Source of the DNA: Halogranum rubrum
GTDB lineage: Archaea; Halobacteriota; Halobacteria; Halobacteriales; Haloferacaceae
DNA length: 64,000 nt
Assembly: GCF_900114455.1 (NCBI RefSeq)
Contig: NZ_FOTC01000001.1
Coordinates: 1,389,058-1,453,057 of the forward strand
Direction: 5' to 3'
Shown here one piece after another: positions 1-8,887 of the stretch. The notes beneath the pieces are model-generated. The model was not told the origin of the DNA, did no database searches, and saw only the letters and a program-made list of their open reading frames with translations. The position numbers were made by a program, and so were the translations under genes. Numbering within the stretch: position 1 is the first letter of the stretch; each line of letters starts with the position of its first letter.

Positions 1-494
1 GGCGGGCCGTCTTCTTCGCCGGTTATCTCCATCAGACCGCTGAGTGCCTGTGCGACGAGGTCGAAGGAGGGTTGGCCCTGCCGTTCTGTCGCGCCCGTGC
101 GTGGGTCGCCGAAGCCACGAATCGCGCTGTAGACGAGCGAGGGGTTGTGTTCGCGCAGCGTCTCGTAGCCGAGGTCGAAGCGTTCCATCGTCCCTGCACG
201 GTAGTTCTCGACGACGACGTCGGCGGTCTCGACGAGCGAGAGGAAGTCTGCTCGTCCCTCCTCGCTCCCGAGGTCGAGTTCGAGCGACCGCTTGCCGCGG
301 TTGACGCTCTGGAAGTACCCGCCGTACGGTTCGTCGGGAGAGTCGGTGAAGGGCGGGTTCGACCGGATGAGGTCGCCGCCGGGCCGTTCGATTTTCACCA
401 CGTCGGCACCGAGGTCGGCCAGTAGCATCGTACAGTACGGTCCGGCGAGAACCTGTGTCAAGTCCAACACCCGAAGGTCGGAGAGCGCACCCAT
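1..494 (-). CDS. mct: Succinyl-CoA:mesaconate CoA-transferase, N-terminal part (CaiB/BaiF family)
   Basis: Class III CoA-transferase; the first 164 residues are present and the 3' end lies beyond base 1. It starts at the ATG read leftward from 494 (MGALSDLRVLDLTQVLAGPY). Family features are ADLGADVVKIERPGG, NRGKRSLELDL and VVENYRAGTMERF. CaiB/BaiF enzymes move CoA between carboxylic acids through an aspartyl-CoA intermediate; that aspartate is expected beyond the visible part. It diverges from the glutamate mutase operon, so succinyl-CoA:mesaconate transfer, making mesaconyl-CoA for the hydratase encoded at 3802, is the likely reaction. Family membership is clear; substrate rests on context. 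Confidence 0.85.
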   Translation of the reverse strand, partial: MGALSDLRVLDLTQVLAGPYCTMLLADLGADVVKIERPGGDLIRSNPPFTDSPDEPYGGYFQSVNRGKRSLELDLGSEEGRADFLSLVETADVVVENYRAGTMERFDLGYETLREHNPSLVYSAIRGFGDPRTGATERQGQPSFDLVAQALSGLMEITGEEDGP

Positions 495-640
495 GTCCAC
501 GGCATTGGAGAAAGGGGGCAAAAAACTACCCTATTAATCATGTAGTTTGTGACTTGATGACACACTGGCAACTAAGACTCCTTAAGGAATATTATCATTA
601 TAAATCATTAACCTTATCAAGTCCTTCACGGTTGTACACG
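495..640. promoter_or_regulatory. Divergent mct / mamA promoter region
   Basis: This AT-rich 146-base gap separates two divergent genes of one pathway. A TATA-like ATTATAAAT at 597-605 suits mamA transcription with a leader of roughly 13 bases. On the minus strand GATTAATAG (531-539) suits mct. Between them is a perfect 10-base palindrome, TCCTTAAGGA (579-588), which could be an operator for co-regulation. The assignments come from inspection only. Confidence 0.5.
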
Positions 641-1099
641 ATGATGCCGCGAACAGTCATCCTCGGTGTTATCGGCTCCGACGCCCACGTCGTCGGAATC
701 ACGATATTGGACCAGGCGCTCTCGGCGGCGGGGTTCGACGTTGTCAACCTCGGCGTCCAGACTTCACAAGCGGAGTTCGTCGACGCAGCGAAAGCTCACG
801 ACGCCGACGCCGTACTGGTCTCCTCCCTCTACGGCCACGCCGAACAAGACTGCCGCGGGTTCCACGACCGGCTCGCCTCGGACAGTCTCGACCTGCCCAC
901 CTACATCGGCGGCAACCTCGCCGTCGGGCAGGACGATTGGGACGAGACCCGCCGTCGCTTCGAGCGGATGGGGTTCACTCGCGTCTTCGACTCGGAGACG
1001 GAGCCACAGGAGGCAATCGACGCCCTCTGTCTGGACCTCGACGTGTCGGCGACAGAGCGGGAAGGAAGCGAGCCACAGTCGATTCGAGTGACCACCTGA
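641..1099 (+). CDS. mamA: Glutamate mutase subunit S (B12-binding)
   Basis: Small subunit of adenosylcobalamin-dependent glutamate mutase (methylaspartate mutase), which rearranges L-glutamate to (2S,3S)-3-methylaspartate. The 152-residue protein is one B12-binding Rossmann domain with the base-off motif GSDAHVVG. His16, if the first of two tandem ATGs is used, is the lower cobalt ligand, as in clostridial MutS. SSLYGHAEQD and GGNLAVG complete the cobalamin fold. An in-frame extension back to 455 exists, but 641 matches the family N-terminus and lies just after the TATA box. Its stop overlaps the mamB ATG as TGATG, suggesting coupled translation of the two subunits. Confidence 0.95.
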   Translation: MMPRTVILGVIGSDAHVVGITILDQALSAAGFDVVNLGVQTSQAEFVDAAKAHDADAVLVSSLYGHAEQDCRGFHDRLASDSLDLPTYIGGNLAVGQDDWDETRRRFERMGFTRVFDSETEPQEAIDALCLDLDVSATEREGSEPQSIRVTT

Positions 1100-2535
1100 T
1101 GGTCCGGGACGAACAACTGACGGAGTCGGAACTCGGCCGTATCGCCGAGTCGCTCCGCGACGACTGGCCGACAGCGCAGGCTGTCGACTTCGAGGAGTCC
1201 GTGGAGTACCACGGGTCGCTTCCCGACGAGAAGCGCTTCGCACACGTCCTCGAATCGGCCGACAAACCACTCCTCCAACCACGGGCGGGCGTGCCCCGAC
1301 TCGACAAGCAAGTCGAGTTGCTCACGCATCTCTGGGAGGAGGGCGGTGCGGACCTCCTGCCGACGACTATCGACTCGTACACCCGCGACAACGAGTACGC
1401 GAAGGCACAGGAGGGACTCGACGAGGCCCGCGAGTCGGGTGAAGACACGCTCAACGGCTTTCCCGCCGTGAACCACGGCGTCGACGGCTGTCGTGAACTC
1501 GTAGAGCGCGTTCCCGGTCCGATAGAGGTGCGCCACGGGACACCCGACGCGCGACTCTTGGCGATGGTCACCTTCGCCGGCGGGTTCCAGAGCTTCGAGG
1601 GCGGGCCAATCTCGTACAACATTCCCTACACGAAGTCTCGCAGTCTGGCCGAGACCATCGAACACTGGCAGTTCGTGGACAGACTCACCGGTCTCTACAC
1701 GGAGTTCGGCGTTCGCATCAACCGCGAACCGTTCGGCCCGCTGACCGGAACGCTCGTGCCTCCCTCTATCGCCATCGCCATCGGTGTCGTCGAGGGACTG
1801 CTGGCGGCGACGCAGGGCGTGAAGTCGCTCACGCTCGGCTACGGACAGGTCGGCAACCTCGTGCAGGACGTCGCCGCGCTGCGCGCACTCCGCGCTCTCG
1901 GCGAGGAGTATCTGCCCGACGACGTGACCGTCACCACCGTCTTCCACGAGTGGATGGGCGGGTTCCCACCGGACGAGGCCCGTGCGAACGGCGTCATCAG
2001 TCTCGGCGGCGCAACCGCCGCGTTCGCACGACCGGACAAGGTCATCACGAAGTCGCCGCAGGAGTTCCGGGGCGTGCCCACGATGGAGGCCAACGCCGCC
2101 GGTCTTCGGACGACTAGACAGCTCATCGATATGCTCATCGAACAGGACGTGACAATCGACGGAATCGACGAGGAACAGGCGTTCATCGAACGCTCGGCGC
2201 GCTCACTGCTCGACTCGGTGGTTAGCCTCGGCGACGGCGACGTCGCACAGGGGACGCTTCGGGCGTTCGAGACCGGTGCACTCGACGTGCCGTTCGCCCC
2301 GAGTCAGAGCGCGAAGGGAGCGGTGCTCCCCGCCCGCGACGACAAGGGCCGGGTCCGAATATTGGAGTTCGGCGAACTCGCACTGGACGACGAGATTCGG
2401 GAGATTCACCGGACACACCTCGACGCTCGCGCGAAGACCGAGGGCCGGGCGTGTTCCTTTCGGATGGTCGCCGACGACGTCGATGCCATCAGCGACGGCC
2501 GTCTCATCGGTCGTCCGAAGGAGGGGTGGACGTGA
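1099..2535 (+). CDS. mamB: Glutamate mutase subunit E (catalytic)
   Basis: Large TIM-barrel subunit of glutamate mutase, 478 residues, near the size of the bacterial epsilon chain. It pairs with MamA and binds the adenosyl part of B12 and the substrate. Recognisable stretches are FAGGFQSFEGGPISYNIPY, NREPFGPLTGTLVPPSIAIA and LTLGYGQVGNLVQDVAALR. The first ATG at 1099 overlaps the mamA stop, and a longer in-frame extension upstream was rejected because it lies inside mamA. The 3' end overlaps the GTG of mal. It belongs to the methylaspartate cycle for acetate assimilation; the position between MamA and methylaspartate ammonia-lyase leaves little doubt. Confidence 0.95.
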   Translation: MVRDEQLTESELGRIAESLRDDWPTAQAVDFEESVEYHGSLPDEKRFAHVLESADKPLLQPRAGVPRLDKQVELLTHLWEEGGADLLPTTIDSYTRDNEYAKAQEGLDEARESGEDTLNGFPAVNHGVDGCRELVERVPGPIEVRHGTPDARLLAMVTFAGGFQSFEGGPISYNIPYTKSRSLAETIEHWQFVDRLTGLYTEFGVRINREPFGPLTGTLVPPSIAIAIGVVEGLLAATQGVKSLTLGYGQVGNLVQDVAALRALRALGEEYLPDDVTVTTVFHEWMGGFPPDEARANGVISLGGATAAFARPDKVITKSPQEFRGVPTMEANAAGLRTTRQLIDMLIEQDVTIDGIDEEQAFIERSARSLLDSVVSLGDGDVAQGTLRAFETGALDVPFAPSQSAKGAVLPARDDKGRVRILEFGELALDDEIREIHRTHLDARAKTEGRACSFRMVADDVDAISDGRLIGRPKEGWT

Positions 2536-3809
2536 GCGTTCGAATCGAGTCGATTCGGGCGATTCCGACCGTCTCGGGGTTCTTCTTCGACGACCAGCGC
2601 GCCATCAAGGCGGGCGCGACACAGGAAGGGTTCGACTACCGGGGCGACCCGCAGACGCCGGGGTTCCGTCGCATCCGCGAGGCCGGCGAAGCGCTCTCCG
2701 TCGAACTCGAACTCTCGACGGGCGCGGTTGCGACGGGCGACTGCTGTGCCGTCCAGTACTCGGGTGCCGGCGGCCGCGACCCGTTGTTTCGCGCCGAGAA
2801 GTACCGACCGACCGTCGAAGGCCCCGTCGCCAGCGCGCTCACTGGCCGCGACGCAGGCGAGTTCCTCGCCAACGCGACGCTGTTAGAAGAGATGAGCGAC
2901 GAGGAGGGAGACCGACTCCACACCGCGATTCGCTACGGCGTCTCGCAGGCGCTGTTGGACGCGGCGGCGCTAGCGACGGGGACGACCATGACGGACGTGC
3001 TCGCCGACGCCTACGACGTCGAACCGGCGACCGAGCCGATTCCGGTGTTCGGCCAATCCGGCGACGAACGGCGGGCCAACGCCGAGAAGATGCTCCTGAA
3101 GGGCGTTCCCGTTCTCCCCCACGGCCTGTTCAACAGCGTCGAGAAGGTGGGCGAGCAGGGTGAACAGCTCGTCGAGTACGTCGCGTGGCTCTCGGAGCGC
3201 GCGAGTCGTTTCGACGGCCACGAGCCACGGTTCCACGTCGACGTGTACGGGATTCTGGGCGAGGTGTTCGGGCCGCCCTACGACCGAGACGAGGTGGTCG
3301 ACTACTTCGCCAGCCTGCAGGAGGCCGCCAGACCGTACCCGCTCCAAGTCGAAGGCCCGATGGACGAGGGGAGTCGCGAAGCGCAGATTCGCGCGATGGC
3401 GACGCTCCGCGACGGTCTCAGCGAGGCCAACGTCGCCGTCGACATCGTCGCCGACGAGTGGTGCAACACCTTCGACGACGTGCAGGCGTTCGTCGACGCC
3501 GAGGCGGCCGACGTGGTGCAGGTGAAGACACCCGACCTGGGCGGTATCCACCGGAGCGCCGAAGCGGTGCTCGCGTGCCGCGGAACGGAGACCAGAGCGT
3601 ACCTCGGCGGGACGTGCAACGAGACAGATGTCTCCGCCCGCGCGTGTGCGCACGTCGCGCTCGCGACGCGAGCGGCGCAGGTGCTCGCCAAACCCGGCAT
3701 GGGGTTCGACGAGGGGTTCATGGTCGTGACCAACGAGATGCGCCGGACGCTCGCTCGGCGCGGGCGGGTGACTGGAGAGGGAGAGACGGAGGTGGTTGCC
3801 GATGACTGA
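2532..3809 (+). CDS. mal: Methylaspartate ammonia-lyase
   Basis: Enolase-superfamily lyase that removes ammonia from 3-methylaspartate to give mesaconate. The 425-residue product begins at a GTG overlapping the mamB stop (GTGA). Residues lining up with the clostridial enzyme are His197 in VLPHGLFNSVEKVG, Asp237 in FHVDVYG (metal ligand) and Lys332 in VVQVKTPDLGG (catalytic base). TCNETDVSAR near the C-terminus is also typical of the family. A longer reading from 2451 would lie inside mamB. It overlaps mch by eight bases, so mutase, lyase and hydratase form one translationally coupled string. Confidence 0.95.
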   Translation: MSVRIESIRAIPTVSGFFFDDQRAIKAGATQEGFDYRGDPQTPGFRRIREAGEALSVELELSTGAVATGDCCAVQYSGAGGRDPLFRAEKYRPTVEGPVASALTGRDAGEFLANATLLEEMSDEEGDRLHTAIRYGVSQALLDAAALATGTTMTDVLADAYDVEPATEPIPVFGQSGDERRANAEKMLLKGVPVLPHGLFNSVEKVGEQGEQLVEYVAWLSERASRFDGHEPRFHVDVYGILGEVFGPPYDRDEVVDYFASLQEAARPYPLQVEGPMDEGSREAQIRAMATLRDGLSEANVAVDIVADEWCNTFDDVQAFVDAEAADVVQVKTPDLGGIHRSAEAVLACRGTETRAYLGGTCNETDVSARACAHVALATRAAQVLAKPGMGFDEGFMVVTNEMRRTLARRGRVTGEGETEVVADD

Positions 3810-4872
3810 CGGGAGAAACTGGGTCGAATCGATGCCGGACGCGCTCGCGCGCGCGAAGGTGATAGAAAAGGGGACCTACTTCGAGGGGTTCGAGGAGGGA
3901 AAGACCATCGAGCACGAACCCGGACTCCGCCTCACTCGTGACGGCAACGACCTCTGGACGAGTCAGACGCTCAACCACGACCCGGCGTACTGGCGGCCCG
4001 ACGCGGCCCGCGAACGCGGGTTCGAGGAGCCACCCGTCCACCCCGACTATCTCGTCGCCTGCACGATGGGTCCGAGCGTCGAGGACCTCAGCGAGAAGGG
4101 CGGCTACTTCCTCGGCCGGACCGACGTCCGGTTCCACCGCGACGCGGTGTATCCGGGCACCGACCTCCGCGTGGAGTCGACGGTGCTCGACAGACGGACG
4201 TCGTCGTCGCGGCCCGACTACGGCATCGTCTCGTGGGAGACGACGAGTTACGACTGCGAGACGGACGACCCGCTGTGTTCCTACACGCGGACGAACATGG
4301 TGCCACGACGGGAACCAGGGTCCTCCATCGAGACTGACGGCGGCGAGTCGCTGAACGATTCACGAGAGACACCGTCGTTGCCGACGGAACTCGTCGCACC
4401 CGACGGCCCGTACTTCGAGGACTTCCGCGACGCCTTGGACCGAGTCGAGGGGCGGGACGCCGCCGTCGCGTACCGCCACGAACGTGGGCGAACCGTCGAC
4501 GACGTTCTGATGTCCGTGCTCCCGTTACGAACACTCAACACGGCGGGACAGCACCACAATGCGACGATGATGGCCGACTCGCCCTCCGGAGAGATGGTCG
4601 TCTACGGCGACGTGACGCGCTCGGTTGCGCTCGGACACGCCCGTTCGGACGAGGCGACGTGGCGGGAGGTCGGCTACGAAGACGAGCGGTTCCACGACTT
4701 CGTGACGACGGGCGATACGGTGTTCGCGTTCACCCGCGTCGTCGACGCCGAAATCGACGAGGGAGAGCGCAAACACGGACGCGTCACCTTCCGGCACTAC
4801 GCCGTCACCGGCGACGACCGAGTCGTGTACTCGGGGACACGAACCGCACAGATTCGGCGACGGACAGACTAA
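3802..4872 (+). CDS. mch: Mesaconyl-CoA hydratase (MaoC-like double hotdog)
   Basis: Hydrates mesaconyl-CoA to beta-methylmalyl-CoA. The 356-residue protein has two hotdog/MaoC-like halves (about 15-165 and 200-345). The first contains SQTLNHDPAYWRPDAARE, in the style of the hydratase motif, with an invariant Asn-His pair; the second has LNTAGQHHNATMMA. The ATG at 3802 is preferred to an upstream TTG at 3796. It follows mal with an 8-base overlap and is followed 50 bases later by the CitE-like lyase that would use its product. The family match and pathway position agree with the characterised Haloarcula hydratase. Confidence 0.9.
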   Translation: MTDGRNWVESMPDALARAKVIEKGTYFEGFEEGKTIEHEPGLRLTRDGNDLWTSQTLNHDPAYWRPDAARERGFEEPPVHPDYLVACTMGPSVEDLSEKGGYFLGRTDVRFHRDAVYPGTDLRVESTVLDRRTSSSRPDYGIVSWETTSYDCETDDPLCSYTRTNMVPRREPGSSIETDGGESLNDSRETPSLPTELVAPDGPYFEDFRDALDRVEGRDAAVAYRHERGRTVDDVLMSVLPLRTLNTAGQHHNATMMADSPSGEMVVYGDVTRSVALGHARSDEATWREVGYEDERFHDFVTTGDTVFAFTRVVDAEIDEGERKHGRVTFRHYAVTGDDRVVYSGTRTAQIRRRTD

Positions 4873-4922
4873 CGACTGAGCGACTTGAGAAGTTTGAGAA
4901 ATTTGAGAGATCAACGACGACG

Positions 4923-5960
4923 ATGACGACAGACAAACCGCGGCTCTGCCGCACGTTCCAGACTGCACCGGCCGCCGTGCCACGCGAGAACACGGCGAAG
5001 TACCTCGATTCGGGGCTCTCGGCGACGGGGTTCGAGAAACCCGACTGGCTCGTCCCCGACATCGAAGACGGGACGGCCCCCGACATGAAGACACAGGCAC
5101 TCGACAACATCGTCGAACGACTCCCGGACGCCGAGTTCGTCGGCGAGGTGTGGCCCCGCGTGGAGTGGAGTTACGAGGACGAACGGTTCCGCGAGCGAGG
5201 CCGCGAACAGATTCGGACGCTCGTCCGAGAGGTGGGCGAGTTCCTCGACGGAGTAGTCGTCCCGAAGGTCGGCCGCCTCGACGACGTGAAGCGAGCGGAG
5301 CAAGTCGTCGCGGAGGCCGAACGCGAGTACGGCTATCCCGAGGGAAGCGTCGGCCTGAGCGTCATCGTCGAGTCCGCACGGGCGGTGTCGGACCTCCGAG
5401 CGATTGCCGAGTGGGGTGGCGACTCGCGTCTGCGTGGCCTAGTCTTCGGGCCGGTCGACTACACCGCGGAGTTGGGTGGTCGAGAACTCGACGGACAGCA
5501 GGCGTCGTGGGACAGTTTGCTCTGGTCGCTCTCGAACGAGTCGAGTGCGAACGACCTCGTCGCCCTCGGCGGGCCGTTCGACCGACTGTTCGGTGAGCGG
5601 GCGGGCGTCCGGTTCTACAACGGCGAGGCCTACGCCGACCAGATCGAACGAGAGGCGCAGGTGGGGTTAGACGGTAGTTGGTCGCTGCATCCGAATCAGA
5701 CGGCGCAGGCGAACCGTATTCACATGCCCAGTCCGGACGAACTCGCGAGCGCAATCCACCGAATCGAGTCGTTCGACGAGGCGAAAGGCGGAGGGACGGG
5801 TGCGGTGATGGTCGACGGACAGATGGTCGACGAGGCGACGTACAAGAACTTCGTCAACACCGTCGAGACGGTGCGCGTGATTCACGACGCCGTCCCCGAA
5901 CAGACGACGACGCTGTACGACGACAGTCAGTTGGACCGAGCGCTCAGCCTCGACCCGTAG
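4923..5960 (+). CDS. citE: Beta-methylmalyl-CoA lyase (CitE/HpcH family)
   Basis: Cleaves beta-methylmalyl-CoA to glyoxylate and propionyl-CoA, the last carbon-splitting step of the cluster. The 345-residue protein has the CitE TIM-barrel hallmark VPDIEDGTAPDMK early (metal/CoA region), GLSVIVESARAV, FGPVDYTAELGG and the C-terminal SLHPNQTAQANRIHMPS. The ATG at 4923 follows a run of T-rich, GAGA-like sequence; longer in-frame readings fall inside mch. Haloarchaea have paralogues that act on malyl-CoA or citramalyl-CoA. The neighbours favour methylmalyl-CoA, but several substrates are possible. Glyoxylate would go to malate synthase, which is not in this window, and propionyl-CoA to the carboxylase at 13963-17795. 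Confidence 0.88.
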   Translation: MTTDKPRLCRTFQTAPAAVPRENTAKYLDSGLSATGFEKPDWLVPDIEDGTAPDMKTQALDNIVERLPDAEFVGEVWPRVEWSYEDERFRERGREQIRTLVREVGEFLDGVVVPKVGRLDDVKRAEQVVAEAEREYGYPEGSVGLSVIVESARAVSDLRAIAEWGGDSRLRGLVFGPVDYTAELGGRELDGQQASWDSLLWSLSNESSANDLVALGGPFDRLFGERAGVRFYNGEAYADQIEREAQVGLDGSWSLHPNQTAQANRIHMPSPDELASAIHRIESFDEAKGGGTGAVMVDGQMVDEATYKNFVNTVETVRVIHDAVPEQTTTLYDDSQLDRALSLDP

Positions 5961-6010
5961 CGGGCGCGTCCCGCCGCATCTTTCACTTCGGTGGACGCCG
6001 AGTGGGTGGT

Positions 6011-6865
6011 ATGGGTACCGAGATTCTCGTCACCGGAGCGACCGGGACCGTCGGGTCGCACGTCGTCTCTGCACTCGCCGACACGGACGTATCGTTCAAG
6101 GCCGGTGTTCGTGACCCGACTGCTGGCGACTGGCCCGAGAACTGTGAGCCGATAGCGTTCGACTTCGAGCGCCCCGAGACCTGGGGGTTCGCGTTCGACG
6201 GAATCGACACGCTGTTCCTCCTCCGCCCGCCGTCGGTGGGGCGCGACCGTCTCGTGGCCGCCGTCGACGCCGCGATTCGGATGGGAGTCGAACACGTCAC
6301 CTATCTCTCCGTGCTCGGAGCAGCCCGGAACCCGCTCTTGCCGCACCGACGTCTCGAACGACACCTCGAGACGAGCGGGGCCACCTACACGTTCCTCCGT
6401 GCGAGCTACTTCATGCAGAATCTGAGCGAGATTCACGCGCCCGAGATTCGCGAGCATGACGAGGTGTTCGTCCCCGCGGGAACCGGTGCCGTCTCGTTCG
6501 TCGACGCGCGGGACGTCGGTGCCGTCGCCGCGCTGACGATGAGAGAACCCGGCCACGAAGACGAGAGTTACGACCTCACCGGACCGGAGGCGCTCGACTT
6601 CGAAACGGTCGCCGAGCGGTTCTCCGACGTTCTCGGACGACCCGTCACCTACACCGACCCCTCGTCTGTTGCCTTCGTTCGTCGGATGTACGCTCGTGGC
6701 GTCCCGCTTCGCTTCGCGGTCCTCATGCTCGGTATCTACGCCCCGGCGCGGTTCGGGCGGGCGGGCCGCGTCGAGGACGACGTCGAGCGACTGTTGGACC
6801 GACCGGCGACGTCGCTGTCGACGTTCGTCAGTGACTACCGAGAGGTGTGGGAAGCCGACGAGTGA
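6011..6865 (+). CDS. NmrA-like NAD(P)-binding protein
   Basis: Atypical short-chain dehydrogenase of the NmrA/NAD(P)H-binding group, 284 residues. The N-terminus MGTEILVTGATGTVGSHVV is a classic GxxGxxG nucleotide-binding loop. The middle has HVTYLSVLGAARNPLLPHRR and TFLRASYFMQN, typical of NmrA/HSCARG-like proteins that bind NAD(P) and may act as redox sensors or quinone reductases. The ATG at 6011 is the first good start; the longer ORF would run through citE. It sits 50 bases after citE in the same direction and may read through from that operon, though no metabolic link is evident. Confidence 0.8.
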   Translation: MGTEILVTGATGTVGSHVVSALADTDVSFKAGVRDPTAGDWPENCEPIAFDFERPETWGFAFDGIDTLFLLRPPSVGRDRLVAAVDAAIRMGVEHVTYLSVLGAARNPLLPHRRLERHLETSGATYTFLRASYFMQNLSEIHAPEIREHDEVFVPAGTGAVSFVDARDVGAVAALTMREPGHEDESYDLTGPEALDFETVAERFSDVLGRPVTYTDPSSVAFVRRMYARGVPLRFAVLMLGIYAPARFGRAGRVEDDVERLLDRPATSLSTFVSDYREVWEADE

Positions 6866-6881
6866 GACCGCTGCCGTGTCG

Positions 6882-7082
6882 TCAGTCTTCGAACCACGCC
6901 AACGTTCCGAACGCTCCCCAGAGAACCAGCGAGAGTGAGAGCGGAATCCCGGCCGAACCGATGCCGAAGGACGTGAGCGTACCGATACCGAGTCCGGTGA
7001 ACCTGAGAGCGAGGCCGAAGACGCGCACGGTGCGAGGACTGAGTGTGAACAGCCACTTCTCGGTCCGTGCCAGACGGTTCAT
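6882..7082 (-). CDS. Small two-helix membrane protein
   Basis: A 66-residue protein read leftward, converging on the NmrA-like gene with a 16-base gap. It has a basic start (MNRLARTEKWLF) and two hydrophobic segments: about 21-40 (VFGLALRFTGLGIGTLTSFG) and about 46-62. The first ATG giving this compact form is at 7082; the open frame continues upstream to 7346 but would run across the promoter and start of the tRNA-Ser gene. I do not recognise the family and infer no function. Confidence 0.55.
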   Translation of the reverse strand: MNRLARTEKWLFTLSPRTVRVFGLALRFTGLGIGTLTSFGIGSAGIPLSLSLVLWGAFGTLAWFED

Positions 7083-7232
7083 AGTCGTTGCGAGCGGAGC
7101 GAGCGCACATATGTTTCTATTCCAGTAGAACAGTACTGAAAACGTGGTCCGCGAGGAGAGATGTGGTTCGGTCGATATCGGCTGCTCGGCCGTGTCTGTG
7201 AGTAACACACCAGAAGGAGTGGATTCGTGACG

Positions 7233-7238
7233 CTTAAG
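7233..7238 (+). promoter_or_regulatory. Probable TATA element of the tRNA-Ser/S13 operon
   Basis: CTTAAG in GACGCTTAAGTAGC resembles haloarchaeal stable-RNA promoters. It lies 84 bases before the mature tRNA-Ser 5' end, so the transcript would need 5' trimming. Confidence 0.4.
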
Positions 7239-7321
7239 TAGCGGACACGAATTGTATCGAGTGCAGCAACTGTAGGGGCGTCGGGTCCCGAGTCCGTGTA
7301 GGGCGAACATAACGACCGCGT

Positions 7322-7406
7322 GTTGCGGTAGCCAAGCCTGGCCCAAGGCGCTGGGTTGCTAACTCAGTGGCGTCAAGCCCCCGGGGTTCGAATCCCCGCC
7401 GCAACG
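7322..7406 (+). tRNA. tRNA-Ser (GCT)
   Basis: An 85-base class II tRNA. Acceptor arms GTTGCGG and CCGCAAC pair perfectly, with G as discriminator. The anticodon arm CTGGG-TTGCTAA-CTCAG gives anticodon GCT, reading AGC and AGU. The T arm is CGGGG-TTCGAAT-CCCCG, and a long variable arm precedes it as expected for serine. CCA is not encoded. It is 23 bases upstream of rps13 and probably shares its transcript. Confidence 0.96.
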
Positions 7407-7429
7407 CTCGCTCAACACACCATTCAGCT

Positions 7430-7960
7430 ATGAGTGCAGAAGAACCACAGGACGGCTCACCAGAGGAGGACGACGACAACCTCCGTTACTTCGTCCGCAT
7501 CGGGCAAACGGACCTCGATGGGACGAAGTCGGTCGAGCGGTCCCTGACGGACATGAAAGGTATCGGCAAGCGCATGTCGCGCATCGTTGCCGACGCCGCG
7601 GGTGTAGACCGACACGCGACGTTCGGTCGACTCGAGCAGGACGAAATCGACTCGGTCGTCGATGTCGTCGAGAATCTCGAGGACCACACCCCGGAGTGGA
7701 TGGTCAACCGCCAGAAGGACTTCTTCAGCGGGGAGACCACCCACAAAGTCGGGAGCGACCTCGAACAGAAACGCCGCCACGACATCAACCGGATGAAGAT
7801 GATCAGTTCGTACAAGGGCGTTCGTCACAAGCGCGGACAGAAGGTCCGCGGTCAGCGGACGAAGTCCACCGGTCGTACGGAAGGTACCATCGGCGTCAAC
7901 GTGGAGGCCATCAAGGAAGAGCAGGCAGCAGCAGCAGAAGGTGGTGACGACGACGAATGA
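7430..7960 (+). CDS. rps13: Ribosomal protein uS13
   Basis: Small-subunit head protein, 176 residues, contacting tRNA and the intersubunit bridge. The archaeal start ([26 protein letters not shown]) holds the helix-hairpin-helix; the basic C-terminal part includes [20 protein letters not shown]. It has an acidic haloarchaeal leader of about 18 residues and an acidic tail. The ATG at 7430 is the only start that keeps the tRNA intact. No Shine-Dalgarno is seen in the short gap from the tRNA. The stop overlaps rps4 by four bases (ATGA). Confidence 0.97.
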   Translation: MSAEEPQDGSPEEDDDNLRYFVRIGQTDLDGTKSVERSLTDMKGIGKRMSRIVADAAGVDRHATFGRLEQDEIDSVVDVVENLEDHTPEWMVNRQKDFFSGETTHKVGSDLEQKRRHDINRMKMISSYKGVRHKRGQKVRGQRTKSTGRTEGTIGVNVEAIKEEQAAAAEGGDDDE

Positions 7961-8484
7961 CGACCGGCAAGAACACCAAGTTCTACGAGACCCCGAACCA
8001 CCCCTTCCAGGGCGAACGTATCGCCCAGGAAGCGGACCTGCTGGGTCGCTACGGTCTCTCGAACAAGAAGGAACTGTGGAAGGCGCAGTCGCAGCTTCGT
8101 GATTTCCGTCGCGAGGCCCGTCGCCTCCTCGGTGACGCACAGGGTGACATCGAACTGGCCGAACAGGAAGGCGCAGAGTTCGTCGCACGCCTCCGCCGAC
8201 TCGGTATCCTCGGCGAGGAAGACGACATCAGCGCCGTCCTGTCGCTCGACGTGACAGACCTGCTAGAGCGCCGTCTCCAGACGGTCGCCTACCGCAAGGG
8301 TCTGGCGAACACGCCGAAGCAGGCGCGCCAGTTCATCACGCACGGCCACGTGACGGTCGAGGGTGCACGTGTCACCGTCCCGTCCAAGAAAGTCGAGGTG
8401 TCGGAAGAGGGCACCGTGAGCTTCGACGAGACGTCGGACCTCGCGGACGACCTCCACCCGGCCCGAACACAGGAACAGGAGTAA
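7957..8484 (+). CDS. rps4: Ribosomal protein uS4
   Basis: Primary 16S rRNA-binding protein of the small subunit, 175 residues, the usual archaeal length. It begins [20 protein letters not shown] and holds the S4 RNA-binding domain ([20 protein letters not shown], then [17 protein letters not shown]). It starts on an ATG inside the rps13 stop (ATGA) and is followed six bases later by rps11. Confidence 0.97.
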   Translation: MTTGKNTKFYETPNHPFQGERIAQEADLLGRYGLSNKKELWKAQSQLRDFRREARRLLGDAQGDIELAEQEGAEFVARLRRLGILGEEDDISAVLSLDVTDLLERRLQTVAYRKGLANTPKQARQFITHGHVTVEGARVTVPSKKVEVSEEGTVSFDETSDLADDLHPARTQEQE

Positions 8485-8490
8485 TCAATC

Positions 8491-8880
8491 ATGAGCGAAT
8501 CCGAAGGTGACAAGTGGGGAATCGCCCACGTCCACGCATCGTTCAACAACACGCTCATCACGGTCACGGACCAGACCGGCGCGGAGACTATCGTGAAGTC
8601 CTCCGGTGGGTCTGTCGTCAAGCAGAACCGTGACGAAGCATCGCCGTACGCCGCCATGCAGATGGCCGAGTCCATCGCGGACGAAGTCAAGGCTGCTGGC
8701 ATTGCGGGCCTGCACGTTCGCGTGCGCGGCCCCGGTGGCAACGGCAACAAGTCGCCCGGGCCCGGTGCCCAGGCAACCATTCGTGCGCTCGCACGCGCCG
8801 GACTGGAGATCGGCCGCATCGAAGACGTGACGCCGATTCCGCACGACGGCACGCGCGCGCCGAAGAACAAGCGGATGTAA
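8491..8880 (+). CDS. rps11: Ribosomal protein uS11
   Basis: Platform protein of the small subunit, 129 residues. [20 protein letters not shown] is the universal start and [13 protein letters not shown] the universal C-terminus; [19 protein letters not shown] is the RNA-contacting glycine-rich loop. The spacing to rps4 (6 bases) and rpoD (7 bases) shows one transcription unit, the conserved archaeal S13-S4-S11-Rpo3 order. Confidence 0.97.
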   Translation: MSESEGDKWGIAHVHASFNNTLITVTDQTGAETIVKSSGGSVVKQNRDEASPYAAMQMAESIADEVKAAGIAGLHVRVRGPGGNGNKSPGPGAQATIRALARAGLEIGRIEDVTPIPHDGTRAPKNKRM

Positions 8881-8887
8881 CCCACCC

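Noticed and set aside
3796-3801. TTG start of mesaconyl-CoA hydratase
   Set aside because: An ATG two codons later gives the same protein and is a commoner start codon.
7083-7346. Longer minus-strand reading of the small membrane protein
   Set aside because: It would cross the tRNA-Ser gene and its promoter.
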